Shown here: in pieces, positions 8,939-16,632 of the stretch | Layout: the number at the start of each line of letters is the position of its first letter | Position numbering within the stretch: position 1 is the stretch's first letter | Assembly (NCBI GenBank): GCA_910574865.1 | Contig: CAJTDN010000006.1 | Coordinates: 62,001 to 126,000 of the forward strand | Length of the DNA: 64,000 nt | DNA from: Lachnospiraceae bacterium | GTDB lineage: Bacteria > Bacillota > Clostridia > Lachnospirales > Lachnospiraceae | Direction of reading: 5' to 3' | The notes under the pieces: model-generated | What the model was told of the DNA's origin: nothing | Database searches by the model: none | Seen by the model: the letters and a program-made list of their open reading frames with translations, nothing else | Translations under genes and position numbers: made by a program

Positions 8939-9003
8939 CGTAGGAAAATTTGCAGAAGAAATAGAAAGAATATTAGAGAATGAAAAATTTGCTTAAAAAC
9001 ATG

Positions 9004-9047
9004 AAAATCCTGCGGTGTATGTTTTACTCTTTACATCGCAGGATTTT
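9004..9047 (-). terminator. Hairpin terminator of the ABC exporter gene
   Basis: AAAATCCTGCG...CGCAGGATTTT form a stem of about 15 bp with one mismatch and A/T tracts on both sides, so it could act in both directions. It sits 15 bp past the exporter stop codon. Confidence 0.75.
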
Positions 9048-9062
9048 CTGGTTTAAAGTATT

Positions 9063-10823
9063 CTATTTGATTCGATTCGCCATCGTGTAAAATTCATGGT
9101 AGATGCCACGAAGTTCCATAAGCTCATCGTGATTTCCCTCTTCCACGATGCCGTTCTCCGTCAGGACGAGGATGCGGTCGGAGTTTTTGATGCTAGAGAG
9201 CCGGTGGGCAATCGTGATGGTGGTCCGGCCCTCGGACAATACGCTCAAGGATTTTGCGATGGCGAACTCGCTTTCGTTGTCAAGTGCGGAGGTCGCCTCG
9301 TCCAAAATCATGATGGGCGGATTTTTTAGGAAAACACGCGCGATGCTGATGCGCTGTTTCTGCCCGCCGGAGAGCTTGACCCCGTGCTCACCGACATAGG
9401 TGTCATATCCATCCTTCAATTCGCAAATAAATTCATGCGCGCCCGCCTTTTTGGCGGCCTCGATCGCCTCCTCGCGGGAAGCGGACGGGAATCCGTAAAG
9501 AATATTTTCCATTACCGTTCCCGAAAACAAGTAGACATCTTGCTGTACGATGCCGACATTTCCACGCAGGCTTTTTAGCGTGTATTTCTTGATGTCCGTC
9601 CCGTCAATGCGGATGGTTCCCCCGGTTACGTCATAAAAACGCGGAATCAGGTTGCAGAGCGTCGTCTTGCCGCCGCCGGAGGGGCCGACGATGGCCAGCT
9701 TTTCGCCGGGGCGCACGACGAGGTTTAAGTTGCGGAACACCCTGTTGTGGTCGTCCGGGTACTCAAACGATACGTGCTCAAATGTAATTTCACCCTGCGG
9801 TTTCGGCATGTTCGTGGCACCAGGTTCGTCAAAAATTTCGATGTCGGCATCCATAATCTGCAAAAATCGTTCGATTCCGGTCATGCCGCGCTGAAATTGT
9901 TCCGCGAATTCAATGATTCTGCGGATGGTGGCAATCAGCGTGGAGACGTACATCGTGTACGCGACCAGGTCGCCAGCGGTAATCATTCCCTTATTAAGGA
10001 ACAATCCGCCGGCCACGATTACGACGAGGTACATCAGTCCGTCAAACGCCCGTGTGGACGTGGAAAATGCCGCCATGTATTTGTACGTTTCTTTCTTGAT
10101 TTCTAAGAAACGCTGGTTGCCGGTCTCGAATTTCGCGCATTCCATTTCTTCATTTGTAAATGCCTTGACCACCTTTTGCCCGAGCAGGCTGTCCTCGATG
10201 CTCGCGTTCAACTCGCCAATTTGGACGCGCTGCTTGGCGAACGCGCGCCTGCTGCGCCGGTTTAACTTGATACAGACGAAGGCCATTACGGGGACGATGG
10301 CAAATACCATCAGGGTCAGTGGGAGGCTTACGGTCGCCAATATGACAAACGCGACCAATGCCTTGATACCCGCAATGAAAAATTCTTCCGGGCAATGGTG
10401 GGCGAATTCCGTCACGTCGAACAAGTCGTTGGTGATGCGTCCCATGATTTGCCCGACCTTCGTGTTGTTGTAGTACGTGTTGGAAAGTTGCTGCAAATGC
10501 TGGTAGGCGTCGCGCCGCATGTCAGTCTCCATCTTCGCGCCCATGACGTGCCCGGCATCGGCCATGTAATAATTTGCGAGGCATTCCACGACCTTAAGGA
10601 CGAGGTAGAGAAGGCTCATCCGCCCGATTAGTGCCACGGTGAGGTTGGCCGCGTCCTGCAGCCCCGTGTTCGTAATCTGGCGGATGATCATCGGCAGCAC
10701 CAGCTCGCAGATGGTGGTGAGGGCCGCGCAAAACAAGTCCGTCAAAAGAACGGCCTTGTGGTTCTTATAATAAGGGACGAAGCGGCGGAGCAGCTCGCTT
10801 GTGCGATATTCTTGTGTATTCAT
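9063..10823 (-). CDS. ABC exporter, fused permease and ATPase
   Basis: This 586-residue half-transporter has an N-terminal ABC transmembrane domain (about residues 20-300, six helices) and a C-terminal ATPase. Walker A is GPSGGGKTT, the signature is LSGGQKQR, Walker B is IMILDEATSALD and the H-loop is TIAHRLS. It is of the MsbA/LmrA type and probably works as a homodimer, since no second half-transporter gene is adjacent. An RBS (AGGAGG) precedes the ATG at 10823. The substrate is unknown. The truncated TetR gene directly upstream in the same orientation may once have regulated it. Confidence 0.93.
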   Translation of the reverse strand: MNTQEYRTSELLRRFVPYYKNHKAVLLTDLFCAALTTICELVLPMIIRQITNTGLQDAANLTVALIGRMSLLYLVLKVVECLANYYMADAGHVMGAKMETDMRRDAYQHLQQLSNTYYNNTKVGQIMGRITNDLFDVTEFAHHCPEEFFIAGIKALVAFVILATVSLPLTLMVFAIVPVMAFVCIKLNRRSRRAFAKQRVQIGELNASIEDSLLGQKVVKAFTNEEMECAKFETGNQRFLEIKKETYKYMAAFSTSTRAFDGLMYLVVIVAGGLFLNKGMITAGDLVAYTMYVSTLIATIRRIIEFAEQFQRGMTGIERFLQIMDADIEIFDEPGATNMPKPQGEITFEHVSFEYPDDHNRVFRNLNLVVRPGEKLAIVGPSGGGKTTLCNLIPRFYDVTGGTIRIDGTDIKKYTLKSLRGNVGIVQQDVYLFSGTVMENILYGFPSASREEAIEAAKKAGAHEFICELKDGYDTYVGEHGVKLSGGQKQRISIARVFLKNPPIMILDEATSALDNESEFAIAKSLSVLSEGRTTITIAHRLSSIKNSDRILVLTENGIVEEGNHDELMELRGIYHEFYTMANRIK

Positions 10824-10834
10824 ATTTTTACCTC

Positions 10835-11053
10835 CTACTTTCGATTCTTTATTATAATTTGGCCGGGTAAAAATGTCAAATAAAGAAAATCAGCCTCTTC
10901 CATGGTTTTAAATAGACCAAAAATCGGCTTGACGGAGCAGCCCGGCTCTTCGGCCAAGGCCCTGGCGGTCAGGCCGGACGGGCCGAGCCTTCTCGTGATG
11001 CCCGGGGCGGCACGGATGATTCCCTTCCGCGTAAATTTAAACTTCGGTGGCAT
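10835..11053 (-). pseudogene. Truncated TetR-family regulator (DNA-binding part only)
   Basis: The 72-codon frame begins MPPKFKFTRKGIIRAAPGIT behind AAAGGAG. It then reads LTARALAEEPGCSVKPIFGL, a TetR helix-turn-helix. It ends after residue 72 with unrelated sequence (LTFLPGQIIIKNRK), whereas the family is about 190 residues, so the ligand domain has been lost. Helix positions carry odd substitutions (AAPGITRRLGPSG), consistent with decay. It lies 12 bp upstream of the ABC exporter. Confidence 0.7.
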
Positions 11054-11076
11054 GTTTCCGTTCTCCTTTCACGTAA

Positions 11077-11099
11077 GCGTCGGTGTACAGAAGGCAACA
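11077..11099 (+). repeat. Dispersed repeat, core copy (GCGTCGGTGTACAGA family)
   Basis: The 23-bp core is identical to the inverse of 2432-2454 and one base different from the arms at 59643-59665 and 59678-59700. It lies just upstream of the relic TetR gene's RBS. Confidence 0.75.
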
Positions 11100-11138
11100 T
11101 TAGGTTGTTGTATTTCTCCGTGAAATCCGCTATACTTA

Positions 11139-11194
11139 AAGAACCGTAAGAAATAGACGAGATAGGATGTATCTGTTATTTTCCTACGGTTCTT
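11139..11194 (+). repeat. Inverted repeat upstream of hydE
   Basis: AAGAACCGTA (11139-11148) and TACGGTTCTT (11185-11194) are perfect 10-bp arms separated by 36 bp, with partial pairing continuing inward. It is 37 bp before the hydE start and could be a leader structure or a small repeat. Confidence 0.5.
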
Positions 11195-11231
11195 AAAAGT
11201 GCTGATAACTAAAAAATATAAGGTGGAAAAT

Positions 11232-12338
11232 ATGGGACAGTATCAAGAGAAAGATATGGATGTGTTGGAGGCCTCCCGTTTGCCGGTGGGCGAAGGGAGG
11301 CGCCTGATTGACCGTTTGGAGCAGGAGCGTGGCTTGCCAAAGCCAAAGATGGCGGCCCTGATTGCCTCCAATTGTTCGGAACTGCGCGAGTATGCGGGGG
11401 CCAAGGCGCGGGCCATCGCGGACGCGCGATATGGTAAAGGTATCTTTATCCGCGGGCTGATCGAGTTTACCAATTATTGTAAAAATGATTGCTACTACTG
11501 TGGAATTCGCCGTGGGAATGCCAAGGCCAAAAGATATCGTTTGAGCGTCGAGGACGTCATGGCGTGCTGCAAGGAAGGTGAGCGGCTGGGATTTCGCACC
11601 TTCGTGTTGCAAGGGGGCGAGGATCCTTATTATACGGACGGGCGGATGGTGGAATTGATACGTAGGATTCGCGCGGCTTACCCGGAGTGCGCGATTACCT
11701 TGTCCATCGGCGAACGGGAGCGGGAGAGCTACGAGCGGTTTTGGGAAGCCGGGGCAGACCGTTACCTCTTGCGTCATGAGACGGCCGACGAGTCGCATTA
11801 CCGCGTGCTGCATCCGTATAATTTGTCGTTGGCGCACCGCATGCAATGTCTGAAAAATCTTAAGGAAATCGGCTTTCAGACCGGGTGTGGGTTCATGGTG
11901 GGAAGCCCGGGGCAGACGGCGCGGCATTTGGCGGAGGATTTTGCATTTATCGGACAGCTGCGCCCTGAAATGGTTGGAATCGGTCCCTTCATCCCGCATC
12001 ATGACACTCCGTTTGCCAACGAGGCGCGGGGAAGCCTGGAGCTTACGCTGTACCTCTTGAGCCTGTTGCGCATTCAGCAGCCGGATTTGTTGTTGCCCGC
12101 GACCACGGCCCTGGCGACCATCCATCCCCGGGGGCGCGAGTTGGGAATCGAGGCGGGGGCCAACGTCGTGATGCCGAACCTGTCGCCGACCGGCGTGCGT
12201 GACAAGTATTCGCTGTATGACGGGAAGGCCTGCACGGGGGACGAGGCGGCCGAATGCCGGAATTGCCTGGAGCGGCGCATAGAGAGCGTGGGTTATCATG
12301 TCGTGGTCGGCAGGGGCGACCACCGCGGCCGTATTTAG
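11232..12338 (+). CDS. hydE: [FeFe]-hydrogenase maturase HydE, radical SAM
   Basis: The 368-residue protein starts at ATG 11232, chosen over an upstream in-frame GTG because AAGGTGG lies 5 bases before it. The radical-SAM cluster motif is IEFTNYCKNDCYYCGIRRG (CX3CX2C), followed by the HydE/BioB-type blocks FVLQGGEDPYYTD, ETADESHYRVLHP, GCGFMVGSPGQT and GPFIPHHDTPF. HydE helps build the dithiolate-bridged di-iron centre of [FeFe]-hydrogenase. hydF, hydG and the hydrogenase are not in the window, so hydE is either unlinked or at the edge of a broken cluster. Confidence 0.9.
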   Translation: MGQYQEKDMDVLEASRLPVGEGRRLIDRLEQERGLPKPKMAALIASNCSELREYAGAKARAIADARYGKGIFIRGLIEFTNYCKNDCYYCGIRRGNAKAKRYRLSVEDVMACCKEGERLGFRTFVLQGGEDPYYTDGRMVELIRRIRAAYPECAITLSIGERERESYERFWEAGADRYLLRHETADESHYRVLHPYNLSLAHRMQCLKNLKEIGFQTGCGFMVGSPGQTARHLAEDFAFIGQLRPEMVGIGPFIPHHDTPFANEARGSLELTLYLLSLLRIQQPDLLLPATTALATIHPRGRELGIEAGANVVMPNLSPTGVRDKYSLYDGKACTGDEAAECRNCLERRIESVGYHVVVGRGDHRGRI

Positions 12339-12365
12339 GTGAAATCTAGAAAAGAGGTGGGATGT

Positions 12366-13082
12366 ATGAATCTTGGTGACTATAAGGCATATGTTTCGGC
12401 AGAAACCATGATGGGGCCAAATAGCGTAAGGATATTGGCGGAGCTATTTGACAAATATCCTTTACAGTTTGTTTCTGGTGACATGATTCTCGACTTAGGA
12501 TGTGGGACGGGACTGACAAGTATTGTCATCGCAAAAGAGACCGGGGCGAAGGTTTTCGCAAATGATTTATGGATAAGTGCGGAAGAAAATGAAAAACGGT
12601 TTGCCAAATGGGGTGTTGGAGGGCAAATAACGCCTATTTGTGAAGATGCGAGCCATCTTCATTTTGAAAAAAAGCTATTTCGTGTCCTGATTAGTATCGA
12701 CTCTTATCATTATTTTGCGGGAAAGAAGGGGTTTTTCCAGGAAAAGATTTTGCCATTTATGAAGGATGACGGAGTGGTTATGATTGGAATCCCGGGTCTG
12801 AAGGAGAAATATATAGGTCGTGCCGAAGAACTTCTTTCCGATTGGCTTGGAAATGACGCCCATATGTTCAAAAGTCCAAAACAATGGAAGGAACTTATCG
12901 GCGCCAGCGACAGAATCGAGTCGGTGAAAACATGGGAAATGGATTGCTTTGACGAAGCATGGGACGATTGGCTTGGAACGAATAATAAATTCGCTCTTGG
13001 CGACAAGCGACACTTTGAAGCAATCATTAAACCATATACTTGCTTTGTGGGCATTTATATCAAGATGAAAAAGGCGCTGTGA
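12366..13082 (+). CDS. Class I SAM-dependent methyltransferase
   Basis: The 238-residue protein starts at ATG 12366 behind AGAGGTGGG. Motif I is MILDLGCGTGLTSIVIAKETG, followed by the acidic motif II residue in VFANDLWIS. A later block, VLISIDSYHYFAGKKGFF, fits motif IV/post-IV. It belongs to the methyltransferase type 11 group of unknown acceptor found widely in Firmicutes. It follows hydE by 27 bp and could be co-transcribed with it. Confidence 0.8.
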   Translation: MNLGDYKAYVSAETMMGPNSVRILAELFDKYPLQFVSGDMILDLGCGTGLTSIVIAKETGAKVFANDLWISAEENEKRFAKWGVGGQITPICEDASHLHFEKKLFRVLISIDSYHYFAGKKGFFQEKILPFMKDDGVVMIGIPGLKEKYIGRAEELLSDWLGNDAHMFKSPKQWKELIGASDRIESVKTWEMDCFDEAWDDWLGTNNKFALGDKRHFEAIIKPYTCFVGIYIKMKKAL

Positions 13083-13164
13083 TACGGAACCGAAGTAGAC
13101 GCAACAAGGGAAAAATGGTTGAAAAAGTAATACGGGTGCAATATTATCGTATTATAAAAATTGG

Positions 13165-13255
13165 GAGGTGCTTATAAGGGCGGAAGAGGCTGCTTTACAA
13201 GTAAGGATGGATTCGGAGTTAAAAGAACAAGCAGAATTGTTTGGAGTGAAATAGT
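13165..13255 (+). pseudogene. Relic of a RelB/DinJ-type antitoxin
   Basis: Behind GGGAGGTG there is an open frame AEEAALQVRMDSELKEQAEL, then FGVK and a stop. LQVRMDSELKEQAE is the beta-strand/helix of RelB/DinJ antitoxins, which normally continue for another 60 residues. No standard start codon is present; ATA stands at the expected place. Confidence 0.6.
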
Positions 13256-13256
13256 G

Positions 13257-13292
13257 ATGAGAGTATTATTGGATACACATATTGTTTTATAA
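13257..13292 (+). pseudogene. N-terminal stub of a PIN-domain toxin
   Basis: ATG begins two bases after the preceding stop and reads MRVLLDTHIVL then TAA. This is the first strand of VapC/PIN toxins including the first catalytic Asp (LLDTH). Nothing recognisable follows up to 13437, so only a stub remains. Confidence 0.5.
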
Positions 13293-13437
13293 ACTATAAA
13301 TCGTAAGTTGTGGGGGGACGAGAAAATGGTATGAATGCTTTATTGGAGCGGGACAGCTTGTTGATTTGCATTTAAGGGGAAGGAATGTCTGATCGGCTAA
13401 TATAGTTGGGTGAAATAGTCAGGAAAGGGGGAAGAAC

Positions 13438-14013
13438 ATGATTATCGTTCGTGATGCCACGATGGAGGATGCCGGGCGCATCCTGGAAATTTACGATTAT
13501 TACGTTAAAAACACGGCCATTACTTTTGAATATGATACGCCGACCCTCGACGAATTCAAGGGGCGGATGGAAAGGACGATGCAACGATACCCGTATCTGG
13601 TCATCGTGAAGGATGGACGTGTTGAGGGGTATGCATACGCGGGTGCCTTTGTCGGCAGGGCGGCCTACGACTGGTCTTGCGAAATGACGGTTTACCTTGA
13701 CCACGATGCAAGAAAGTGCGGGATGGGCCGGAAACTCTATGAAGTGTTGGAACGTGCCCTGCGTGACATGGGCATCCTTAACCTATACGCATGCATTGGC
13801 TATCCGCAGAACGAGGATGAATATTTGACAAGGAACAGTGCCAATTTTCACGAACACCTCGGTTTCGTGAAAGTTGGTGAGTTTCATAAATGCGGTTATA
13901 AGTTCGGCCGTTGGTACGACATGGTTTGGATGGAAAAAATTATCGGAGAACACGATGAAAACCAGGCATCGGTCATGAGTCGTTTGCGGTTTCGGGAGCA
14001 AGCAACTGGATGA
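13438..14013 (+). CDS. GNAT acetyltransferase, phosphinothricin acetyltransferase-like
   Basis: The 191-residue protein starts behind AAGGGGG. It begins MIIVRDATMEDAGRILEIYD, has the family blocks YYVKNTAITFEYDTPTLDEF, GYAYAGAFVGRAAYDWSCE, the acetyl-CoA loop RKCGMGRKLYEVLE, and FHEHLGFVKVGEFHKCGYKF. This is the pattern of the Pat/Bar-like subgroup of GNAT enzymes. In this subgroup the acceptor may be phosphinothricin, methionine sulfoximine or another amino compound, so the name describes similarity rather than proven substrate. Confidence 0.85.
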   Translation: MIIVRDATMEDAGRILEIYDYYVKNTAITFEYDTPTLDEFKGRMERTMQRYPYLVIVKDGRVEGYAYAGAFVGRAAYDWSCEMTVYLDHDARKCGMGRKLYEVLERALRDMGILNLYACIGYPQNEDEYLTRNSANFHEHLGFVKVGEFHKCGYKFGRWYDMVWMEKIIGEHDENQASVMSRLRFREQATG

Positions 14014-14056
14014 TATTTGTAAGACGGAATGGAGAAGTGACGGGGAGATTACATGA

Positions 14057-14476
14057 ATGAAAGAATACATAACGAAACGGGTGCATGAATTGTATTGGCA
14101 TGATGACATAAATTGTGCGAGGACGGCAATCCTATGTCTGGGCGAATTGTTTGAAACGGTTGTCGAGCCGCAAATAATTTGGTCCGCGGTTGGATTACAT
14201 GGTGCCGGCGGATATAGGGCCCAGTGTGGTTTGGTTGAAGGTACGCTTATGTTTATCGGAATTTACCTTCACATGTTGGGAAGGGCGGAAGATGAAATCG
14301 TGTCAGCCTGTTATGATTTCGCTTCGGCCTTTGATAAGACGTTTGGCTCGCTAAGATGTTTTGAACTGCGCCCCACGGGGTTCTTGGAAAACGACCCACC
14401 ACATATGTGTGAAAATCTGACTTGTGAAGGAATTGAATTTGCATATCGATATATTTTACAAATCACAAAGGGATAG
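14057..14476 (+). CDS. C_GCAxxG_C_C family redox-type protein
   Basis: This 139-residue protein has a series of spaced cysteines: DDINCARTAILCLGELF, GYRAQCGLVEGTLMFIGIY, SACYDFASAFDKTFGSLRC and HMCENLTCEGIEFAYRYI. The arrangement fits the putative redox-active C_GCAxxG_C_C family, although the GCAxxG element appears here as QCGLVEG. The function is unknown and the family is common in anaerobes. The RBS is weak (GGGAGATTACATGA, overlapping a preceding ATGA). Confidence 0.65.
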   Translation: MKEYITKRVHELYWHDDINCARTAILCLGELFETVVEPQIIWSAVGLHGAGGYRAQCGLVEGTLMFIGIYLHMLGRAEDEIVSACYDFASAFDKTFGSLRCFELRPTGFLENDPPHMCENLTCEGIEFAYRYILQITKG

Positions 14477-14715
14477 AAGAAGGGAATATATAATGGGAAT
14501 TTGAAAAAAACATTTGGCGTGACATCCTTGATTTTTCGAGGTTTGTGCTAAGCGAAAACTTTTTAGAACGATTAAAAAGTACATTATTGAACCTGAAAAA
14601 TGTACATGGTTCACGAAAAATCGCAATCGAGAAATTCATTATTGCATTCCCTCTTTCTTCCGTGCTATGATGATTTCGCATCAAGTATGCAGTATGAAAA
14701 AGGGGGATGATTTGA

Positions 14716-14880
14716 ATGGAAAAAAGAGAGATTGTATTATTTGAAACGGATGATAAAGAGGTCAGACTGTCGGTGCCTATTGAAGATGATGCGGTATGGT
14801 TAAACAGAGGACAAATGTCAGAATTGACAGATTTTTATAATTTAGACGTAATCATTTCCGTAGGCTATCGCGTCCCATAA
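14716..14880 (+). pseudogene. RhuM/virulence-type protein relic with internal deletion
   Basis: Behind AGGGGGATGA, a 54-residue frame begins MEKREIVLFETDDKEVRLSV and reads DDAVWLNRGQMSEL, then jumps to FYNLDVIISVGYRV. Both pieces are RhuM-family landmarks that normally lie about 70 residues apart, so the middle has been deleted in frame. The frame ends two codons after GYRV, at the junction with the next relic. Confidence 0.65.
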
Positions 14881-15271
14881 CGCTCATTTTCGGTACGCGA
14901 AGCAGGCGTTGGAACGTGGCCGACCAGTGTTGTGTGAAAAGGCCTTTACCGTGGAGGCGGCGGAGACGGACGAGCTGATCGCGATTGCAAGGGGACGAAA
15001 CGTTTATCTTGCGGAGGCCATGTGGACCTGGTTTTCCCCGGCAGCGAACCAGGTGAAAAGATGGATTGACGAGAGGAAAATCGGAAACATTGAGTCCGTA
15101 AAGTTTACATATCATATGAAATCAATAAATTACGCGGAAAGGGTGGCGGACGAGATTCGGCGGGGACTTAAGGAGAGCGAGAAGGTTCCGCTGTCGGCCA
15201 CGTCCAATGTCATGCATATCCTGGATGAGGTGCGAAGTCAGATTGGGTTGGTATATACGGAACTGGAGTAG
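14881..15271 (+). pseudogene. Gfo/Idh/MocA oxidoreductase relic
   Basis: The frame reads AHFRYAKQALERGRPVLCEK then AFTVEAAETDELIAIARGRN and LAEAMWTWFSPAANQVKRW. This is the end of the NAD-binding domain and the start of the C-terminal domain of Gfo/Idh/MocA dehydrogenases, with the catalytic-region Lys in CEK. The first 65 or so residues (including the dinucleotide loop) are missing. A large deletion follows KSINYAERV, after which the last 40 residues of the family resume (VPLSATSNVMHILDEVRSQI). Confidence 0.7.
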
Positions 15272-15342
15272 GAAATAAGGCTGCAAGAAGGATAAAAGGG
15301 ACAAGAAGGACAAAAATAACAAGGAGGACAAGAAGAAAGGAA

Positions 15343-15831
15343 ATGGTGGCAATCATGGAAGGCTTGAATGTACGACGCGCGATGGAATCAGATATGGACG
15401 TGATTAACAAATTACTTTATGAGGTTCATAAAGTCCATAGCGACGTGCGGCCGGATTTGTTTAAAGCGGGAGCGAAAAAATATACTGACGAGGAATTGAG
15501 GAAAATTATCGTGGATGACGACCGGCCTATTTTTGTCGCGGAAAAGGACGGGGAGGTCTTGGGTTACGCGTTCTGCATACACCAACAATATGTCAACAAT
15601 AATAACATGACGGACGTGAAAACGCTTTATATTGATGATTTATGCGTGGATGAAACCGCCCGTAACGCGCATGTCGGCAGATTTTTGTACGAATATGTGT
15701 TAGATTATGCCAAAAAGCAAGGTTATTACAACGTGACGCTGAACGTGTGGGCGGATAATGCCGGTGCCGTGAAATTTTATGAGAAGCTTGGTCTGAAGAC
15801 TCAAAAAATAGGGATGGAAAAGATATTGTAA
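15343..15831 (+). CDS. GNAT-family N-acetyltransferase
   Basis: The 162-residue protein has the GNAT fold: LNVRRAMESDMDVINKLLYE at the start, PIFVAEKDGEVLGYAFCIH in the middle strands, LYIDDLCVDETARNAHVGRF as the acetyl-CoA binding segment (the usual Q/RxxGxG appears as RNAHVG), and VTLNVWADNAGAVKFYEKLG at the end. The substrate is unknown. The start is ambiguous between 15343 and 15355; AGGAGG lies rather far upstream (about 15318). A purine-rich low-complexity stretch (15278-15342) precedes the gene. Confidence 0.8.
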   Translation: MVAIMEGLNVRRAMESDMDVINKLLYEVHKVHSDVRPDLFKAGAKKYTDEELRKIIVDDDRPIFVAEKDGEVLGYAFCIHQQYVNNNNMTDVKTLYIDDLCVDETARNAHVGRFLYEYVLDYAKKQGYYNVTLNVWADNAGAVKFYEKLGLKTQKIGMEKIL

Positions 15832-15878
15832 CAGAGAATCCGGCGAGGGGAGTTGCATGTATGAAGGAGAAAGGCGAC

Positions 15879-16571
15879 ATGAAAAAATTAGGATTGGTTG
15901 GCGGAACGGGGCCGGAATCCACGATGGTGTATTATCGTGAATTAAATAAAAGAATTCATGAGAAAACAAATGGAGAAGAATTCCCGGAAATCGTGATAGA
16001 AAGTGTAAATCTGTATAAAGCGTTGGGCATGGTCGCAAGCGAAAATTATGGAGGATTGGAGGAATACTTGTCAAAAGCGGTGTCCAATCTGGAAGGGTGT
16101 GGCGCGGACATTGTCGCGTTGACGGCGGGCACGATGCACGTGGTATTTGAAGAACTAGAATCCAGGGCGAAGGTGCCGTTCATAAGCATTCCGAAAACCG
16201 TCGCGGAATTTGCCGTGTCAAAAGGATATAGGAAAGTTGGGATGCTTGGGACGATTTTTACCATGGAGAAAGAGTACTTGAGCAAGGCATTCGTGAAAAA
16301 AGGAATCGAGGTCGTCGTTCCGTCCGCCGCTGACAGAGTCCTTGTCAATGAACGAATCTCAAAGGAACTGGAATACGGCATTGTAAAAGAAACGTCGACG
16401 CGTGAATTGATTTCCGTGATTGAAAAAATGAAAAACGAAGCCGGAATTGAGGCCGTGATTTTAGGATGCACGGAACTGCCGCTGGCGTTAAATAAAGATA
16501 ATTGTCCGGTGGATTGCCTTGACATTATGGAAATCCATATCCAGAAACTCGTAGGGCTGATGGCAGAGTGA
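15879..16571 (+). CDS. Aspartate/glutamate racemase family protein
   Basis: The protein has 230 residues beginning MKKLGLVGGTGPESTMVYYR, the standard family start; an in-frame ATG at 15861 is an alternative. Members of this family interconvert amino-acid enantiomers using two cysteines. The second is present in VILGCTELPL, but the first site reads ALTAGTMHVVF and has no cysteine. It may therefore be a subgroup with altered catalysis. Neighbours give no pathway. Confidence 0.8.
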   Translation: MKKLGLVGGTGPESTMVYYRELNKRIHEKTNGEEFPEIVIESVNLYKALGMVASENYGGLEEYLSKAVSNLEGCGADIVALTAGTMHVVFEELESRAKVPFISIPKTVAEFAVSKGYRKVGMLGTIFTMEKEYLSKAFVKKGIEVVVPSAADRVLVNERISKELEYGIVKETSTRELISVIEKMKNEAGIEAVILGCTELPLALNKDNCPVDCLDIMEIHIQKLVGLMAE

Positions 16572-16632
16572 AAGAATCATATAATTCTTGGATTGTTGGG
16601 AATTGGTCGAGATTTTGAGGAGGAAGAAAGAA

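Noticed and set aside
11193-12323. 376-codon open frame antisense to hydE
   Set aside because: It is the shadow of a clear radical-SAM gene in GC-rich codons, has no RBS and no family similarity.
15278-15342. Purine-rich AAGAAGGACAA-type stretch as a tandem repeat
   Set aside because: There is no constant period; it looks like low-complexity sequence, perhaps the tail of a lost Lys-rich gene.
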